Made by a program: the position numbers and the translations under genes. Below are positions 28,372 through 36,648 of a stretch of 39,143 nt of DNA, in pieces. The stretch comes from an uncultured Alphaproteobacteria bacterium. GTDB lineage: Bacteria; Pseudomonadota; Alphaproteobacteria; CAAHEQ01; UBA3637. Below the pieces are notes generated by a model. The model did no database searches, was not told the DNA's origin, and worked only from the letters and a program-made list of their open reading frames with translations. The stretch is taken from the NCBI GenBank assembly GCA_944392585.1, contig CALXXA010000032.1, forward strand, positions 1-39,143, written 5' to 3'. The first letter of the stretch is position 1. Each line of letters begins with the position of its first letter.

Positions 28372-28506
28372 TTACTTATCTTCCGCAGGTAATTGTTCTA
28401 CCGCATTGGAACGCGTCTTTTCCGTTGCCGTTGCTTTGTCATCCGTTGCCGCACACGCTGTTAACAACGCACTCGCCACAAGCATCGCACATAATACTTT
28501 TTTCAT
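28372..28506 (-). CDS. 44-aa lipoprotein, tandem copy B
   Basis: Same as the copy at 28224-28358, with lipobox LTAC and acylated Cys 18. Differences are silent apart from residue 9 (Leu instead of Phe), which suggests that the amino-acid sequence is kept by selection. AAAGGAGAG precedes the ATG. It sits 45 bp downstream of the acidic lipoprotein gene. No clear promoter is seen between them. Confidence 0.85.
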   Translation of the reverse strand: MKKVLCAMLVASALLTACAATDDKATATEKTRSNAVEQLPAEDK

Positions 28507-28551
28507 TTCTCTCTCCTTTAATTTAATTAAAATCCACTTTTTTGTTGTATC

Positions 28552-29454
28552 TTATTTTTCCTCTGTTGGCAAGACTTCTTTTTGTTCTTTCCCTGAATTT
28601 CCATTTTCAAGTAAACTATTAACTTTTTCTTCTAAACTGGTTTCATTCCCCGAAGCCGCTTCTGCCGTTGAGTTTCCCGAATCGGATTGAGTCGTACTAT
28701 CTGAAATTTCTTTTTCTCCTTCTCCCGTCGGCACTTCCACAATCACATCCGTTACAGTCTCCGTTATTTCCACATTTTCTGAGTCAGGAGTAGTTTCGTT
28801 CTGTGCGGTTCCTTCTTTTTCTTCATCTGTCGACACTTCCACATCTGTTACGGTTTCCGTTATTACCACACTTCCTAAGTCAGGAGTAGTTTCGTTCTGT
28901 GCGGTTCCTTCTTTTTCTTCATCTGTCGACACTTCTACATCTGTCACGGTTTCCGTCATTTCCGAACTTTCGGACTCAGATTTTGTTTCATTTTCCGAAA
29001 CATTTTCTTTTTCTTCATCTGTTTGAGCCGTCATTTCTTTATCTAAAGGAGATTCTGTATTTTCCTCTTTCCCTTGCTGATCTTTCAACATATCCTCTTG
29101 CGTTAGTTTCCCTTCCTTAATAACGACTTCCGTCATAGTAATGTCCACAACAGGATAAACCATACTAGGATCTAACATTTGCTCATTATCGGAAGCATAT
29201 GGAATGACAAGAGAACGTCCTTCAAGATCTTCCATTAAATGGACTGTTTTATGTTTTTTTTCTTTTTCCAAGGCTGTTTGAACAGCGCATTCTTTAAAAT
29301 ACTTATGCTGATAAACCGCCTGTGTCTGACAGCCATGCAAAGCCTGATAATCACGCCTTGCTTGCTGCCGAAGATTTTCTGATTCATTTGTAGAATAACA
29401 CGCTGTTAAAGCTAGTGGCAAAGCACATGTTAGGAATAAAGTTGTTTTTTTCAT
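28552..29454 (-). CDS. acidic repeat lipoprotein inserted between tolB and pal
   Basis: A 300-aa outer-membrane-type lipoprotein: lipobox LTAC with acylated Cys 19, a small N-terminal domain (about 25-120) with a Cys pair (C42, C56) that may form a disulfide, and then a long Glu/Thr/Ser-rich, probably disordered tail. The tail contains two nearly perfect 32-residue repeats, 167-198 and 199-230 (beginning TETVTDVEVSTDEEKEG), plus degenerate units on both sides (for example TDEEKENVSENETKS at 145). The highly charged extended tail could span the periplasm or face outside. No family was recognised. It lies 91 bp after tolB with its own possible promoter region. Confidence 0.8.
   Translation of the reverse strand: MKKTTLFLTCALPLALTACYSTNESENLRQQARRDYQALHGCQTQAVYQHKYFKECAVQTALEKEKKHKTVHLMEDLEGRSLVIPYASDNEQMLDPSMVYPVVDITMTEVVIKEGKLTQEDMLKDQQGKEENTESPLDKEMTAQTDEEKENVSENETKSESESSEMTETVTDVEVSTDEEKEGTAQNETTPDLGSVVITETVTDVEVSTDEEKEGTAQNETTPDSENVEITETVTDVIVEVPTGEGEKEISDSTTQSDSGNSTAEAASGNETSLEEKVNSLLENGNSGKEQKEVLPTEEK
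28765..28956 (-). repeat. two 96-bp in-frame repeats
   Basis: Units 28861-28956 and 28765-28860 encode the 32-residue repeats of the acidic lipoprotein. Long identical stretches remain between the two copies, suggesting expansion by slippage or recombination and likely length variation between strains. Confidence 0.8.
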
Positions 29455-29499
29455 AAGAGCACCCCTATTTTACATATAAGAAAAATTCTATTTTCTAGT

Positions 29500-29518
29500 T
29501 TAAGAACTTATTTCTTAA
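29500..29518. promoter_or_regulatory. inverted repeat upstream of the acidic lipoprotein gene
   Basis: TTAAGAA (29500-29506), 5 nt, TTCTTAA (29512-29518): a perfect 7-bp inverted repeat in the 91-bp gap between tolB and the lipoprotein gene. On the minus strand a TTGATT lies upstream. It could be an operator. It has no T-run and is not a terminator. Confidence 0.35.
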
Positions 29519-29545
29519 TTTTTGTTTAAAATCAAGTCTTTTATT

Positions 29546-30841
29546 TTAATGTAAAAGAGGAGACCATGCAGGATCCGAACCATCTGTCGGAGTCAAAACT
29601 TTTCGTTCATATCGCCCCGTCACATCAATACTATAAAGACCCGTTTCGCCTCCTTCCCCATAAGAAGAATATGGATTTTGTTTGAAATACATCAATACAC
29701 GTCCATTTGGAGACCATGTGGGACCTTCGACCAAGAAACCTTTGGCTATTAATCTTTCAGCACTTCCGTCAGGACGCATCAAACCAATAAAAAATTCTCC
29801 GTTTTGTATCTTTGTAAAAGCAATATAATCCCCTCTAGGAGACCAAACAGGAGTCGCATAAGTTCCTTTACCTAAACTGATTCTTTTTGTATTCTTCCCA
29901 TTTTTATCCATTACATAAAGCTGCTGAGAACCACTTCTATCCGAATTAAACACAATTTGGCTTCCGTCAGGAGAAAAACAAGGACTCGTATCAATCATCG
30001 GGTGGTAAGTTAGTCGTTTTTTCTCTCCTGTTTGAATATCATATAAGTAAATCTCCGTATTCCCTTTTTCGGAAAAACTCATTAATAAAGATTGACTATC
30101 CGGAGAAAAACGAGGCGCAAAAGTCATTCCCGGGAAATAACCTATTTTTTCTTCTTTTGCCGTATTGACATCCATTAAATAAACACTTGGCTTTCCTCCC
30201 TTGTAGGATAAATACGCTATTTTTTGCATGTTAGGAGAAAATCTCGGAGTCAAAACCATAGATTTTCCATCCGTTAAATATCTATGATTCGCTCCATCCT
30301 GATCCATTATCGCCAATCGTTTTAGCCTTTTCTGATGAGGACCTGTTTCAGAAACATACACGATTTTAGAATCAAAATATCCGCTTTCTCCCGTAATTCT
30401 ACTATAAATCATATCTGCAACCATATGCCCCAAACGTCTTTTTTCTCCACTTGGTAACGTTAAAGCTTTCGCTTCCATTGACTGCCCCGTAAAAACATCC
30501 CATAAACGAAAAGCAACTTTTATTCTCCCGTCCGGTTGATTCATTACTTCTCCTTGAACCAAAGCCTCTGCTTTAATCGCTTGCCAATCTGAAAAGCGCG
30601 GCGGCGTATTTACTCCATTTATTGTCTGAATATAAGCTTTCGGATCTACAACACGAAATAATCCTGAATTTTGTAAATCATTTTGAATAATTGTTGTTAC
30701 TTCTCCCTCATAATCTCCCGCAAAAACAGGTATTGCTATGGAAATCGGACTAGTCCCGGCTCCGGCTATGTCTATTTTCAATTCTGCCCGAACAGGTAAA
30801 CATATTAAAAATAAAATACATATTATCCCGATTTTTCTCAT
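29546..30841 (-). CDS. tolB: Tol-Pal system protein TolB
   Basis: A 431-aa periplasmic protein: signal peptide (1-19, ending VRA), a D1 domain (about 20-160) and a six-bladed beta-propeller built from WD40-like/PD40 repeats (for example [24 protein letters not shown] and [10 protein letters not shown]). It binds Pal and TolA in the envelope machine that closes the outer membrane at division. AAAGGAG lies 6 nt before the ATG, 11 nt after tolA. It ends ahead of three extra lipoprotein genes rather than next to pal. Confidence 0.98.
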   Translation of the reverse strand: MRKIGIICILFLICLPVRAELKIDIAGAGTSPISIAIPVFAGDYEGEVTTIIQNDLQNSGLFRVVDPKAYIQTINGVNTPPRFSDWQAIKAEALVQGEVMNQPDGRIKVAFRLWDVFTGQSMEAKALTLPSGEKRRLGHMVADMIYSRITGESGYFDSKIVYVSETGPHQKRLKRLAIMDQDGANHRYLTDGKSMVLTPRFSPNMQKIAYLSYKGGKPSVYLMDVNTAKEEKIGYFPGMTFAPRFSPDSQSLLMSFSEKGNTEIYLYDIQTGEKKRLTYHPMIDTSPCFSPDGSQIVFNSDRSGSQQLYVMDKNGKNTKRISLGKGTYATPVWSPRGDYIAFTKIQNGEFFIGLMRPDGSAERLIAKGFLVEGPTWSPNGRVLMYFKQNPYSSYGEGGETGLYSIDVTGRYERKVLTPTDGSDPAWSPLLH

Positions 30842-30852
30842 TTTTTCTCCTT

Positions 30853-31737
30853 TTAAAAAACGCCCCCGTCTATCGGATTAAACCTTAATACCATCTCTTT
30901 CCATTGATCATAACTGTCCGGACGCTTTGATGCCAATATTCTAAACGGAGACTCTACTCCTTGTCCATCGCAAATATATATTGCACGCCTGGCACTCTCT
31001 GCCACCGAACGAAAAGACATATCCGTATGATATCTTTTTTTATCTATAATATCCACATTATAAACCTTCCCGGACCTATCCAAAGCTATCCGTATTTCAA
31101 TAATCATTTTATCTATCCCTTCCGCTCCGGGATCCAAATTCCAATTTTTACGAATTGCCATTGATATAAAATCTAATTCGCTTATCGTCAAATTTTGAGA
31201 TAAATTACTGCTTACTCCCCCTTTAACACCTAAGGAAGAATTTTCTTTTTTATCCGTTTGCTTTTTTTGTTTGGAAGAGAGCGACTTTGACATTTTCTCA
31301 ACAGAGGCTAATAAACTGTCTAGAGAATCCTCTTTATCTTCTATTTTTAAAACTTTTTTCTCTTGTTTGGGAGGTGTGACTTTTGGAATCGGTTTTGTCT
31401 TAACCTTATGAGAAGGAATTTCTTTCTTTTTTTCTTCTAAAGAGGCTGATTTCTGTGAAGGCTTTTCTGCCGCTTGAACCTTTGGTAAAGTTGGTTTAGG
31501 TTTCGGAGAAACGGCCGGTACTTCTTTTTTTTCTTGTCTTTGAAGAGATTTTTCCTGTTTTTTTATTTCTTTTGGTAAATTTGTCTTATCAGAAATCTCA
31601 ATATTTTTTAAATCAATAAAAATCGGAACAACTTCTGTTTTTTCCTGATACGGCGTCATCCAAGAAGGGAACTGAACGAAAATCAGCACAAGAAGAATTC
31701 CATGTAAAAGGAAAGAATAAAAAAGCGATATCCCCAC
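30853..31737 (-). CDS. tolA: Tol-Pal system protein TolA
   Basis: A 294-aa protein. It has an N-terminal membrane anchor (about residues 2-22), a long Lys/Pro/Glu-rich periplasmic arm (about 60-170) and a C-terminal globular domain with [16 protein letters not shown] and [14 protein letters not shown], typical of alphaproteobacterial TolA. It connects TolQR to TolB-Pal. The start is GTG, with AAAGGAAA overlapping the tolR stop codon and only 2 nt between the genes. The arm is shorter than in E. coli. Confidence 0.93.
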   Translation of the reverse strand: MGISLFYSFLLHGILLVLIFVQFPSWMTPYQEKTEVVPIFIDLKNIEISDKTNLPKEIKKQEKSLQRQEKKEVPAVSPKPKPTLPKVQAAEKPSQKSASLEEKKKEIPSHKVKTKPIPKVTPPKQEKKVLKIEDKEDSLDSLLASVEKMSKSLSSKQKKQTDKKENSSLGVKGGVSSNLSQNLTISELDFISMAIRKNWNLDPGAEGIDKMIIEIRIALDRSGKVYNVDIIDKKRYHTDMSFRSVAESARRAIYICDGQGVESPFRILASKRPDSYDQWKEMVLRFNPIDGGVF

Positions 31738-31739
31738 TA

Positions 31740-32183
31740 TTATTTCCTTTTCTTTTGAGATTCTGGGACTTTCATAACCTCAGAATCCGTCTTTAAACCG
31801 ACTTGAACATATCCCGCCGTTCGTAATAAAGCCATCACTTCTATCACATCCCCATAAGATGCTTTTCTATCAGCGCTAATCATCATTTTTATGTGAGGAT
31901 TTTCCATGACAATAGCTTGAAGTTTAGGCAATAAGTCCGAGATATCAACTTTATTCTCTCCAATAAAAATTTCTCCCTTTTCATTAATTCCTAAATCCAA
32001 TGTCTTATCATCCCCTTGAACCTGTCTTCCATCACCTCTCGGTAAGTTCAAAGGAATACCTGTTGTCAATAAAGGCGCCGTAATTATAAAAATCGCCAAT
32101 AATGAAGTCATCACATCAATAAGAGGAGTTAAATTTACCTCACTTTTGACTCTTTTTTTCCGATAGCGCCTTGATGAAATCAT
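31740..32183 (-). CDS. tolR: Tol-Pal system protein TolR
   Basis: A 147-aa ExbD/TolR family protein. It has one N-terminal membrane segment with the essential Asp (D23 in NLTPLIDVMTSLL), which is thought to carry protons during energy transfer, and a periplasmic C-terminal domain (MISADRKASYGDVIEVMALLRTAG). Its ATG follows the tolQ stop codon directly. The order Q-R-A-B is intact. Confidence 0.97.
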   Translation of the reverse strand: MISSRRYRKKRVKSEVNLTPLIDVMTSLLAIFIITAPLLTTGIPLNLPRGDGRQVQGDDKTLDLGINEKGEIFIGENKVDISDLLPKLQAIVMENPHIKMMISADRKASYGDVIEVMALLRTAGYVQVGLKTDSEVMKVPESQKKRK

Positions 32184-32897
32184 TTATTCCTCACTCCCGA
32201 CTTGTTCTATTTGTCGGCTGATAATCGCCGACAATTCTCCGGAAAAAGTTTCCATTCTGTTTGTTAATCTATCTATATCATTTGAAAACTTGTTATACGC
32301 TATCAACGCCGGAATAGCTGCTATCAATCCGATTGCTGTCGTTAATAAGGCCTCTGCTACTCCGGGAGCCACCGCAGCTATATTCGTGTTTTGAGTCAAT
32401 CCGATAGATTGAAAACTATCCATAATCCCCCAAACTGTCCCGAATAAACCCAACAAAGGAGATACTGATCCGACAGAAGCTAAAAAAATCATATGCGTTT
32501 CAAGATTTTCCGCTTCTCTGTCAATCGTAATTTGCATCACTTTATCTATTCGTTCTTGAACGTTAATCCCTTTATTTTTAATCTCTTTTCGGGAAACTGA
32601 CCTTTTCCACTCTTTCATTGCAGAAGAAAAAATTGCCTCTAGAGGAGAACCAGGACGCCCCCCGATTTTTTCATATAAGCCATCTAAAGAATTTCCACTC
32701 CAAAATTTATCCTCAAACTTTTTAGATTTTTCTTTAACCGAACGAAATGTTTTAACTTTATTAAAAATTATCGCCCACGACCAAACAGACGCTAAAACCA
32801 TAGCTATCATCAAAATCTTCATAAAAATATCAGAATGTTCAAACATCTCCCAAAGAGAAATTGTCGTTCTGCTGACTGTTTCTACTTGTCCCGGCAT
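32184..32897 (-). CDS. tolQ: Tol-Pal system protein TolQ
   Basis: A 237-aa ExbB/TolQ/MotA family inner-membrane protein with three membrane segments (about 25-47, 145-165 and 180-200). The signature GLFGTVWGIMDSFQSIG and the VAPGVAEALLTTAIGL helix form the proton pathway with TolR. It starts 3 nt after the ybgC stop and is part of the long ruvA-tolB operon. Confidence 0.97.
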   Translation of the reverse strand: MPGQVETVSRTTISLWEMFEHSDIFMKILMIAMVLASVWSWAIIFNKVKTFRSVKEKSKKFEDKFWSGNSLDGLYEKIGGRPGSPLEAIFSSAMKEWKRSVSRKEIKNKGINVQERIDKVMQITIDREAENLETHMIFLASVGSVSPLLGLFGTVWGIMDSFQSIGLTQNTNIAAVAPGVAEALLTTAIGLIAAIPALIAYNKFSNDIDRLTNRMETFSGELSAIISRQIEQVGSEE

Positions 32898-32900
32898 TTA

Positions 32901-33308
32901 TTATTCCTTTTCTTCATATTTTTCAAATTGCTTACGTATATCCAACGGTAAACGAACTGGCTTAAAGTTTTTTGGATCCACAAAAACAACGTGTATTTTC
33001 ATGGCAACCAACACTTGATTCTCTCGTTTTACCGTTTGATCCATTATCATAGAAGCTCCTCCTATTGAATCAATCTTTGTATAAACGGAAATAATATCCT
33101 CTAATCGAGCGGGTGATTTAAAATCCATTTCACATCGACGAATCATTATACCAATACCCTGCTTTATTAAGCCTAAGTTCGTTAAACCCGTCGCATATAA
33201 AAATTCCGACCGCGCACGTTCCGCATACTTCAGATAATTCGAGTGGTAGACAACACCGCCCGCATCTGTATCTTCATAATAAATCCGTATCGGTAATTGA
33301 TGGATCAT
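32901..33308 (-). CDS. ybgC: tol-pal-linked acyl-CoA thioesterase YbgC
   Basis: A 135-aa hot-dog-fold thioesterase. The signature [21 protein letters not shown] (about residues 10-30) includes the catalytic Asp. Known members hydrolyse short or long acyl-CoA and interact with phospholipid synthesis. Its ATG overlaps the ruvB TGA by 4 bp (ATGA), showing translational coupling. Position before tolQ is typical. Confidence 0.96.
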   Translation of the reverse strand: MIHQLPIRIYYEDTDAGGVVYHSNYLKYAERARSEFLYATGLTNLGLIKQGIGIMIRRCEMDFKSPARLEDIISVYTKIDSIGGASMIMDQTVKRENQVLVAMKIHVVFVDPKNFKPVRLPLDIRKQFEKYEEKE

Positions 33309-34339
33309 TCTTTTTCCTCTTCAAATAATGAAAAATTTGTTATCGGAGCTTGTAATCCTAAATGTTTGAATCCGGCAGGAGACAATATCCTTCCCCTTGG
33401 GGTCCTTTGGACCAAACCTTCTTGCATTAAATAAGGTTCTATAACTTCTTCTATAGTATCTCTTTCTTCCGATAATGCCGCCGATAACGTATCTGCTCCA
33501 ACAGGACCTCCGCCATATTTTTCTGCAATACACTTTAAATACCTTCTATCCATCGCATCTAACCCTGCTTTATCGACTTCCAACTGACCTAAAGCTTTAT
33601 CTGCAATAGCAATATCTATCTCCTTTTTACACGCGACAATAGCAAAGTCTCTGACACGTCTCAGCAACCTCCCTGCGACGCGAGGCGTCCCTCTGGATCT
33701 TTTAGCAATCTCATACGCCCCTTCCTCTGTCATCCCTATCTTTAAGATTTTCGCTGCGCGTGTAACAATTTTTTGTAAATCTTCAACATTATAAAAATTT
33801 AACCTCAGCGGAATACCGAAACGATCCCGAAGAGGGGTTGTCAATAAACCAGACCGTGTCGTTGCTCCAACTAATGTAAATGGTTGCAAATCTATCCTGA
33901 CAGAACGCGCAGCCGGTCCTTCTCCTATGACAAGGTCCAATTGAAAATCTTCCATCGCTGAATATAAGACTTCTTCTATCGTCGGATTCAATCGATGTAT
34001 TTCATCAATAAATAAAACATCATTTTTTTCTAAATTCGTCAAAATTGCAGCTAAATCACCTGCTTTTGAAATCATCGGAGCAGATGTAGGACGGAAACCT
34101 ACTCCTAATTCTTTTGCTATAATTTGCGCTAGAGTCGTTTTCCCTAAACCCGGAGGACCGAATAAAAGAACATGATCTAAAGAGTCCCCTCTTTCCCGTG
34201 CTGCTTTTATAAACACACGTAAATTGGAGCATGCTTGCTTCTGTCCCACAAAATCATCTAATGACTGAGGTCGAATTCCTGTATAGAACTCTTCGTCCCC
34301 CTTTAACTTCTGAGGAGTGATAATTCTTTCATCAACCAT
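33305..34339 (-). CDS. ruvB: Holliday junction helicase motor RuvB
   Basis: A 344-aa AAA+ ATPase that drives branch migration with RuvA. Walker A GPPGLGKT (61-68), Walker B LFIDEIHR, sensor 1 and arginine-finger regions around [18 protein letters not shown], and the winged-helix C-terminus with [17 protein letters not shown] are present. Length is typical. It overlaps ruvA by 8 bp at the start and ybgC by 4 bp at the end. ruvC is not in the window; its usual place is upstream of ruvA, where a promoter and terminators are found instead. Confidence 0.98.
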   Translation of the reverse strand: MVDERIITPQKLKGDEEFYTGIRPQSLDDFVGQKQACSNLRVFIKAARERGDSLDHVLLFGPPGLGKTTLAQIIAKELGVGFRPTSAPMISKAGDLAAILTNLEKNDVLFIDEIHRLNPTIEEVLYSAMEDFQLDLVIGEGPAARSVRIDLQPFTLVGATTRSGLLTTPLRDRFGIPLRLNFYNVEDLQKIVTRAAKILKIGMTEEGAYEIAKRSRGTPRVAGRLLRRVRDFAIVACKKEIDIAIADKALGQLEVDKAGLDAMDRRYLKCIAEKYGGGPVGADTLSAALSEERDTIEEVIEPYLMQEGLVQRTPRGRILSPAGFKHLGLQAPITNFSLFEEEKE

Positions 34340-34943
34340 GGTTTTGTCCTATTTCTTTTAAAGATAAACGAATGATTTCAGAAACTTCTGCATTAGGAAA
34401 ATCTTTTAAAATCCCTCCAACAACGAAACCTGCCTCACTACGACCATACCCCAAGTTGACTAATGCTGATACGGCTTCCGTCATCGTGTTCGGAACTATT
34501 TTATTAACACTTAAGGTTCTTTCATCGAAAGCTGTCTCTGCAAGATCTGCTTTCCCTTTCAATTCCGTTACTATACGGGTTGCCAATTTAGATCCTACTC
34601 CATTTGCTTGAGTCAATGCTTTGGAATCTCCGGTTGCAATGGCTAAACTTAAATCATTTGGTGTTAATGCGGACAATATTGCCAATCCGACTTTGGCTCC
34701 GACCCCTTGAACATTTGTTAAAGTTGTAAACCATTCTTTTTCTGTCAAATCTGCGAAGCCAAATAAATGTATATGATCTTCTCTGACTTGAGTTTCAACA
34801 AAAAAGCTCATATTCATTCTTTGCTCAGGACACTTTGATAACGTTCTCGTTGAACAAAACAAACGGTATCCAACTCCATTAACATCTAAAATTAAAAACC
34901 CCTCCCCGATATAATCTATTATTCCGGTTAACTTTGCTATCAT
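34332..34943 (-). CDS. ruvA: Holliday junction-binding protein RuvA
   Basis: A 203-aa protein that forms tetramers on Holliday junctions and loads RuvB. The N-terminal OB fold ([20 protein letters not shown]), the helix-hairpin-helix pair ([22 protein letters not shown] and [22 protein letters not shown]) and the C-terminal RuvB-binding domain ([16 protein letters not shown]) are seen. AAAAGGG lies 6 nt before the ATG. It leads the operon ruvAB-ybgC-tolQRAB. Confidence 0.98.
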   Translation of the reverse strand: MIAKLTGIIDYIGEGFLILDVNGVGYRLFCSTRTLSKCPEQRMNMSFFVETQVREDHIHLFGFADLTEKEWFTTLTNVQGVGAKVGLAILSALTPNDLSLAIATGDSKALTQANGVGSKLATRIVTELKGKADLAETAFDERTLSVNKIVPNTMTEAVSALVNLGYGRSEAGFVVGGILKDFPNAEVSEIIRLSLKEIGQNHG

Positions 34944-34973
34944 CTTTTACCCTTTTAAATAAACATAGATTTT

Positions 34974-35002
34974 ATCATACGCATTTTTCCCCAAAAAAGC
35001 AA
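34974..35002 (-). promoter_or_regulatory. candidate ruvA operon promoter
   Basis: On the minus strand TTGCTT (35002-34997), 17 nt, TATGAT (34979-34974), 31 nt before the ruvA ATG. The -10 is strong and the -35 is poor. No LexA-like box was noted. Confidence 0.4.
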
Positions 35003-35043
35003 AGGAAAGAAATAAAATTATTACTTCTCTTTCTGCAAGTTAA

Positions 35044-35073
35044 AAAAAAGGCTTTTTTAAAAAAGCCTTTTTT
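35044..35073. terminator. bidirectional T-rich hairpin between parvulin gene and ruvA
   Basis: A perfect 30-bp palindrome (AAAAAAGGCTTTTTT repeated as its complement) with T-runs on both strands. It is the last of three hairpins downstream of the minus-strand parvulin gene. Confidence 0.7.
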
Positions 35074-35080
35074 AATAAAA

Positions 35081-35095
35081 AATCCCTTTAGGATT
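35081..35095 (-). terminator. short hairpin with T-run
   Basis: AATCC and GGATT pair (35081-35085 with 35091-35095). On the minus strand the hairpin continues into TTTTTT. It is a weak stem but a good T-run, placed between the other two. Confidence 0.4.
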
Positions 35096-35100
35096 CAGTA

Positions 35101-35126
35101 AAGAAGCAGGAGTAATCCTGCTTCTT
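35101..35126 (-). terminator. stable hairpin just after the parvulin gene
   Basis: An 11-bp perfect stem (35101-35111 with 35116-35126), GC-rich in the middle, with a 4-nt loop, 18 nt after the stop codon at 35144. It has only a short T-run (TTT), so it may stabilise the mRNA 3' end rather than terminate on its own. Confidence 0.6.
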
Positions 35127-35143
35127 TATCCTTTATCTTCTTG

Positions 35144-36181
35144 TTATTCCTGAGCAGGAACAGCCACTGCTTCTGTTTCAGTGACCTCTTCTTGTTCAAC
35201 TGCTTCCGGCTCTACGGTTGGAGCAACAGAAGTTACAGGAGTGGATGTTGATTGAGATACCGGTTGTTGCGTCTTAAAGATATCAAAAACTTTAACCTGG
35301 GCTTTATCTCTTTCCTCTTGAATAATTTGTGTCGCAGTCACTTCTGCAAACCGAGCTTTGACAGCTTCTTCCACCTCATCATAAGCTGGCGGAGTTGACT
35401 TACGAATATCCTCAACTTTTATTACATGCCATCCAAAAGCTGTTTTAACAGGATTTGCCGAAAATTTTCCTTTATCCAAAGCAAATGCTGCATCTGCGAA
35501 TTCCGGAATCATCATATTTTTTGTAAAATATCCTAAATCTCCTCCGTTTAATGCATTTGGATCTTTATCTAAAGAATACTTATCCGCTAAAGTAGCGAAA
35601 TCAGCTCCAGCCTTTAACTGAATAATAATATCATTCGCCTCTTTTTGAGTAGCGACCAATATATGCCTTGCACGAATTTCATCTTGAGGAACAAAATTTT
35701 GAACTTCCTGTTGATAAATAGCCTGTAATTTATCAGGTGTCATTCTCTCTTGTAATTTTTTTGCCAAATACGCTTGAAACAGTATTTGATCCTCCGCATC
35801 TTTTAGGGCTTTTTGAACTTCCGGAGTATTTTGCAATCCTTGTTTTTTAGCCTGATCTAAAATCACTTTATTATTAATGTACGCTTCCAGCAACTGGTTG
35901 TATACAACTTGCATGGGAATATCCTTTAATTGAGGAATAGAAGCTTTTATTTTTTCTAAGTCCCCCAATTGAATATTTTCCCCTTTAACGGTTGCAACAA
36001 CCACACTTGTATCCACCTCTGAATCTAAAGACGCAGATTTGTTTTGAATTATTTTCGTACTTCCCCAATATCCTAAGACGATAACAGCAACAATAATAAC
36101 TATTCCTATTAACCGCTTTTTAGAAGGTTCTTTTTTTTCTTTCATATCTGAACCTTGAATTATTTTCTTTTCTTTTTTCAT
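35144..36181 (-). CDS. membrane-anchored parvulin-type peptidyl-prolyl isomerase
   Basis: A 345-aa PpiC/SurA-like chaperone for periplasmic or envelope proteins. It has a cytoplasmic Lys-rich start, one membrane anchor (about residues 24-43), a SurA-N-like helical region (about 60-165) and one parvulin domain (about 170-262) with ARHILVATQKEAND, NALNGGDLGYF, MIPEFADAAFAL and FGWHVIKVE. A Gln/Thr/Glu/Val-rich tail after about 290 looks disordered. AAAGGA precedes the ATG at 36181; Met13 (preceded by AAGG) is an alternative start. The downstream hairpins end the transcription unit. Confidence 0.9.
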   Translation of the reverse strand: MKKEKKIIQGSDMKEKKEPSKKRLIGIVIIVAVIVLGYWGSTKIIQNKSASLDSEVDTSVVVATVKGENIQLGDLEKIKASIPQLKDIPMQVVYNQLLEAYINNKVILDQAKKQGLQNTPEVQKALKDAEDQILFQAYLAKKLQERMTPDKLQAIYQQEVQNFVPQDEIRARHILVATQKEANDIIIQLKAGADFATLADKYSLDKDPNALNGGDLGYFTKNMMIPEFADAAFALDKGKFSANPVKTAFGWHVIKVEDIRKSTPPAYDEVEEAVKARFAEVTATQIIQEERDKAQVKVFDIFKTQQPVSQSTSTPVTSVAPTVEPEAVEQEEVTETEAVAVPAQE

Positions 36182-36216
36182 TTTTTTTCCTTTCTTAAAA
36201 CGACTCCGATAAAAAA

Positions 36217-36639
36217 TTATATATGTCTATTATCTAACAATTGCAACCGAGACACAAGTACTTTTATAATTCCCTTTGTTATACTGGGATGCAATGACAT
36301 GATTTCATAAAGTTTTTCACTTTTTATTTTAAGTGCGATTGTTTCTTCTTTCGCTATCACAGACACTTCAACCACCGAAGGATTTAATGCTGTTAATTCC
36401 CCAAACATTTGCCGCGTTTCTAATTCACTTAAGATTGCTCCATTTTCCTTAATTTGGACCATCCCATGTAAAATAATAAATAAACAGTCATTCTCGCTTC
36501 CTTTCTCAACGATTTCTTCTCCAGCCGAATATGCAACCTCTTCACAAGCGTAAATAAAATCGCTTATTGCTGACTCGGATACTTGCTCAAATGCCGTGAT
36601 ATTTTTTAAAACAAGTACTTTTTCTAAAGTTAATCTCAT
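36217..36639 (-). CDS. cyclic nucleotide-binding-domain protein
   Basis: A 140-aa protein that is almost only a cNMP-binding (CRP-like) beta-roll: FIYACEEVAYSAGEEIVEKGSENDCLFII, then LHGMVQIKENGAILSELETRQMFGELTALNP. The G-x6-G-E-L phosphate-binding cassette is partly there (FGELTAL), but the following Arg and Ala that contact cyclic phosphate (R-x-A) are not evident; VVEVSVIAKEE replaces them. So cAMP binding is doubtful. There is no helix-turn-helix. AGGAG precedes the ATG, 9 nt after the NTT/HEAT gene. It probably interacts with that protein; in some bacteria these modules are fused (from memory). No adenylate cyclase is in the window. Confidence 0.85.
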   Translation of the reverse strand: MRLTLEKVLVLKNITAFEQVSESAISDFIYACEEVAYSAGEEIVEKGSENDCLFIILHGMVQIKENGAILSELETRQMFGELTALNPSVVEVSVIAKEETIALKIKSEKLYEIMSLHPSITKGIIKVLVSRLQLLDNRHI

Positions 36640-36648
36640 TTTTTTCTC

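Larger units (their letters stand above)
28224..28519 (-). repeat. 148-bp tandem duplication
   Basis: Two adjacent copies (28224-28371 and 28372-28519), each holding one 44-aa lipoprotein gene with its ribosome site. The coding parts differ at only a few bases, mostly silent (for example tgtgca vs tgtgcg), so the duplication is recent or the sequence is being homogenised. It lies directly upstream of pal. Confidence 0.88.

Noticed and set aside
28224-28519. CRISPR-like or non-coding repeat
   Set aside because: Only two units of 148 bp, each a complete lipoprotein gene with mostly silent differences.
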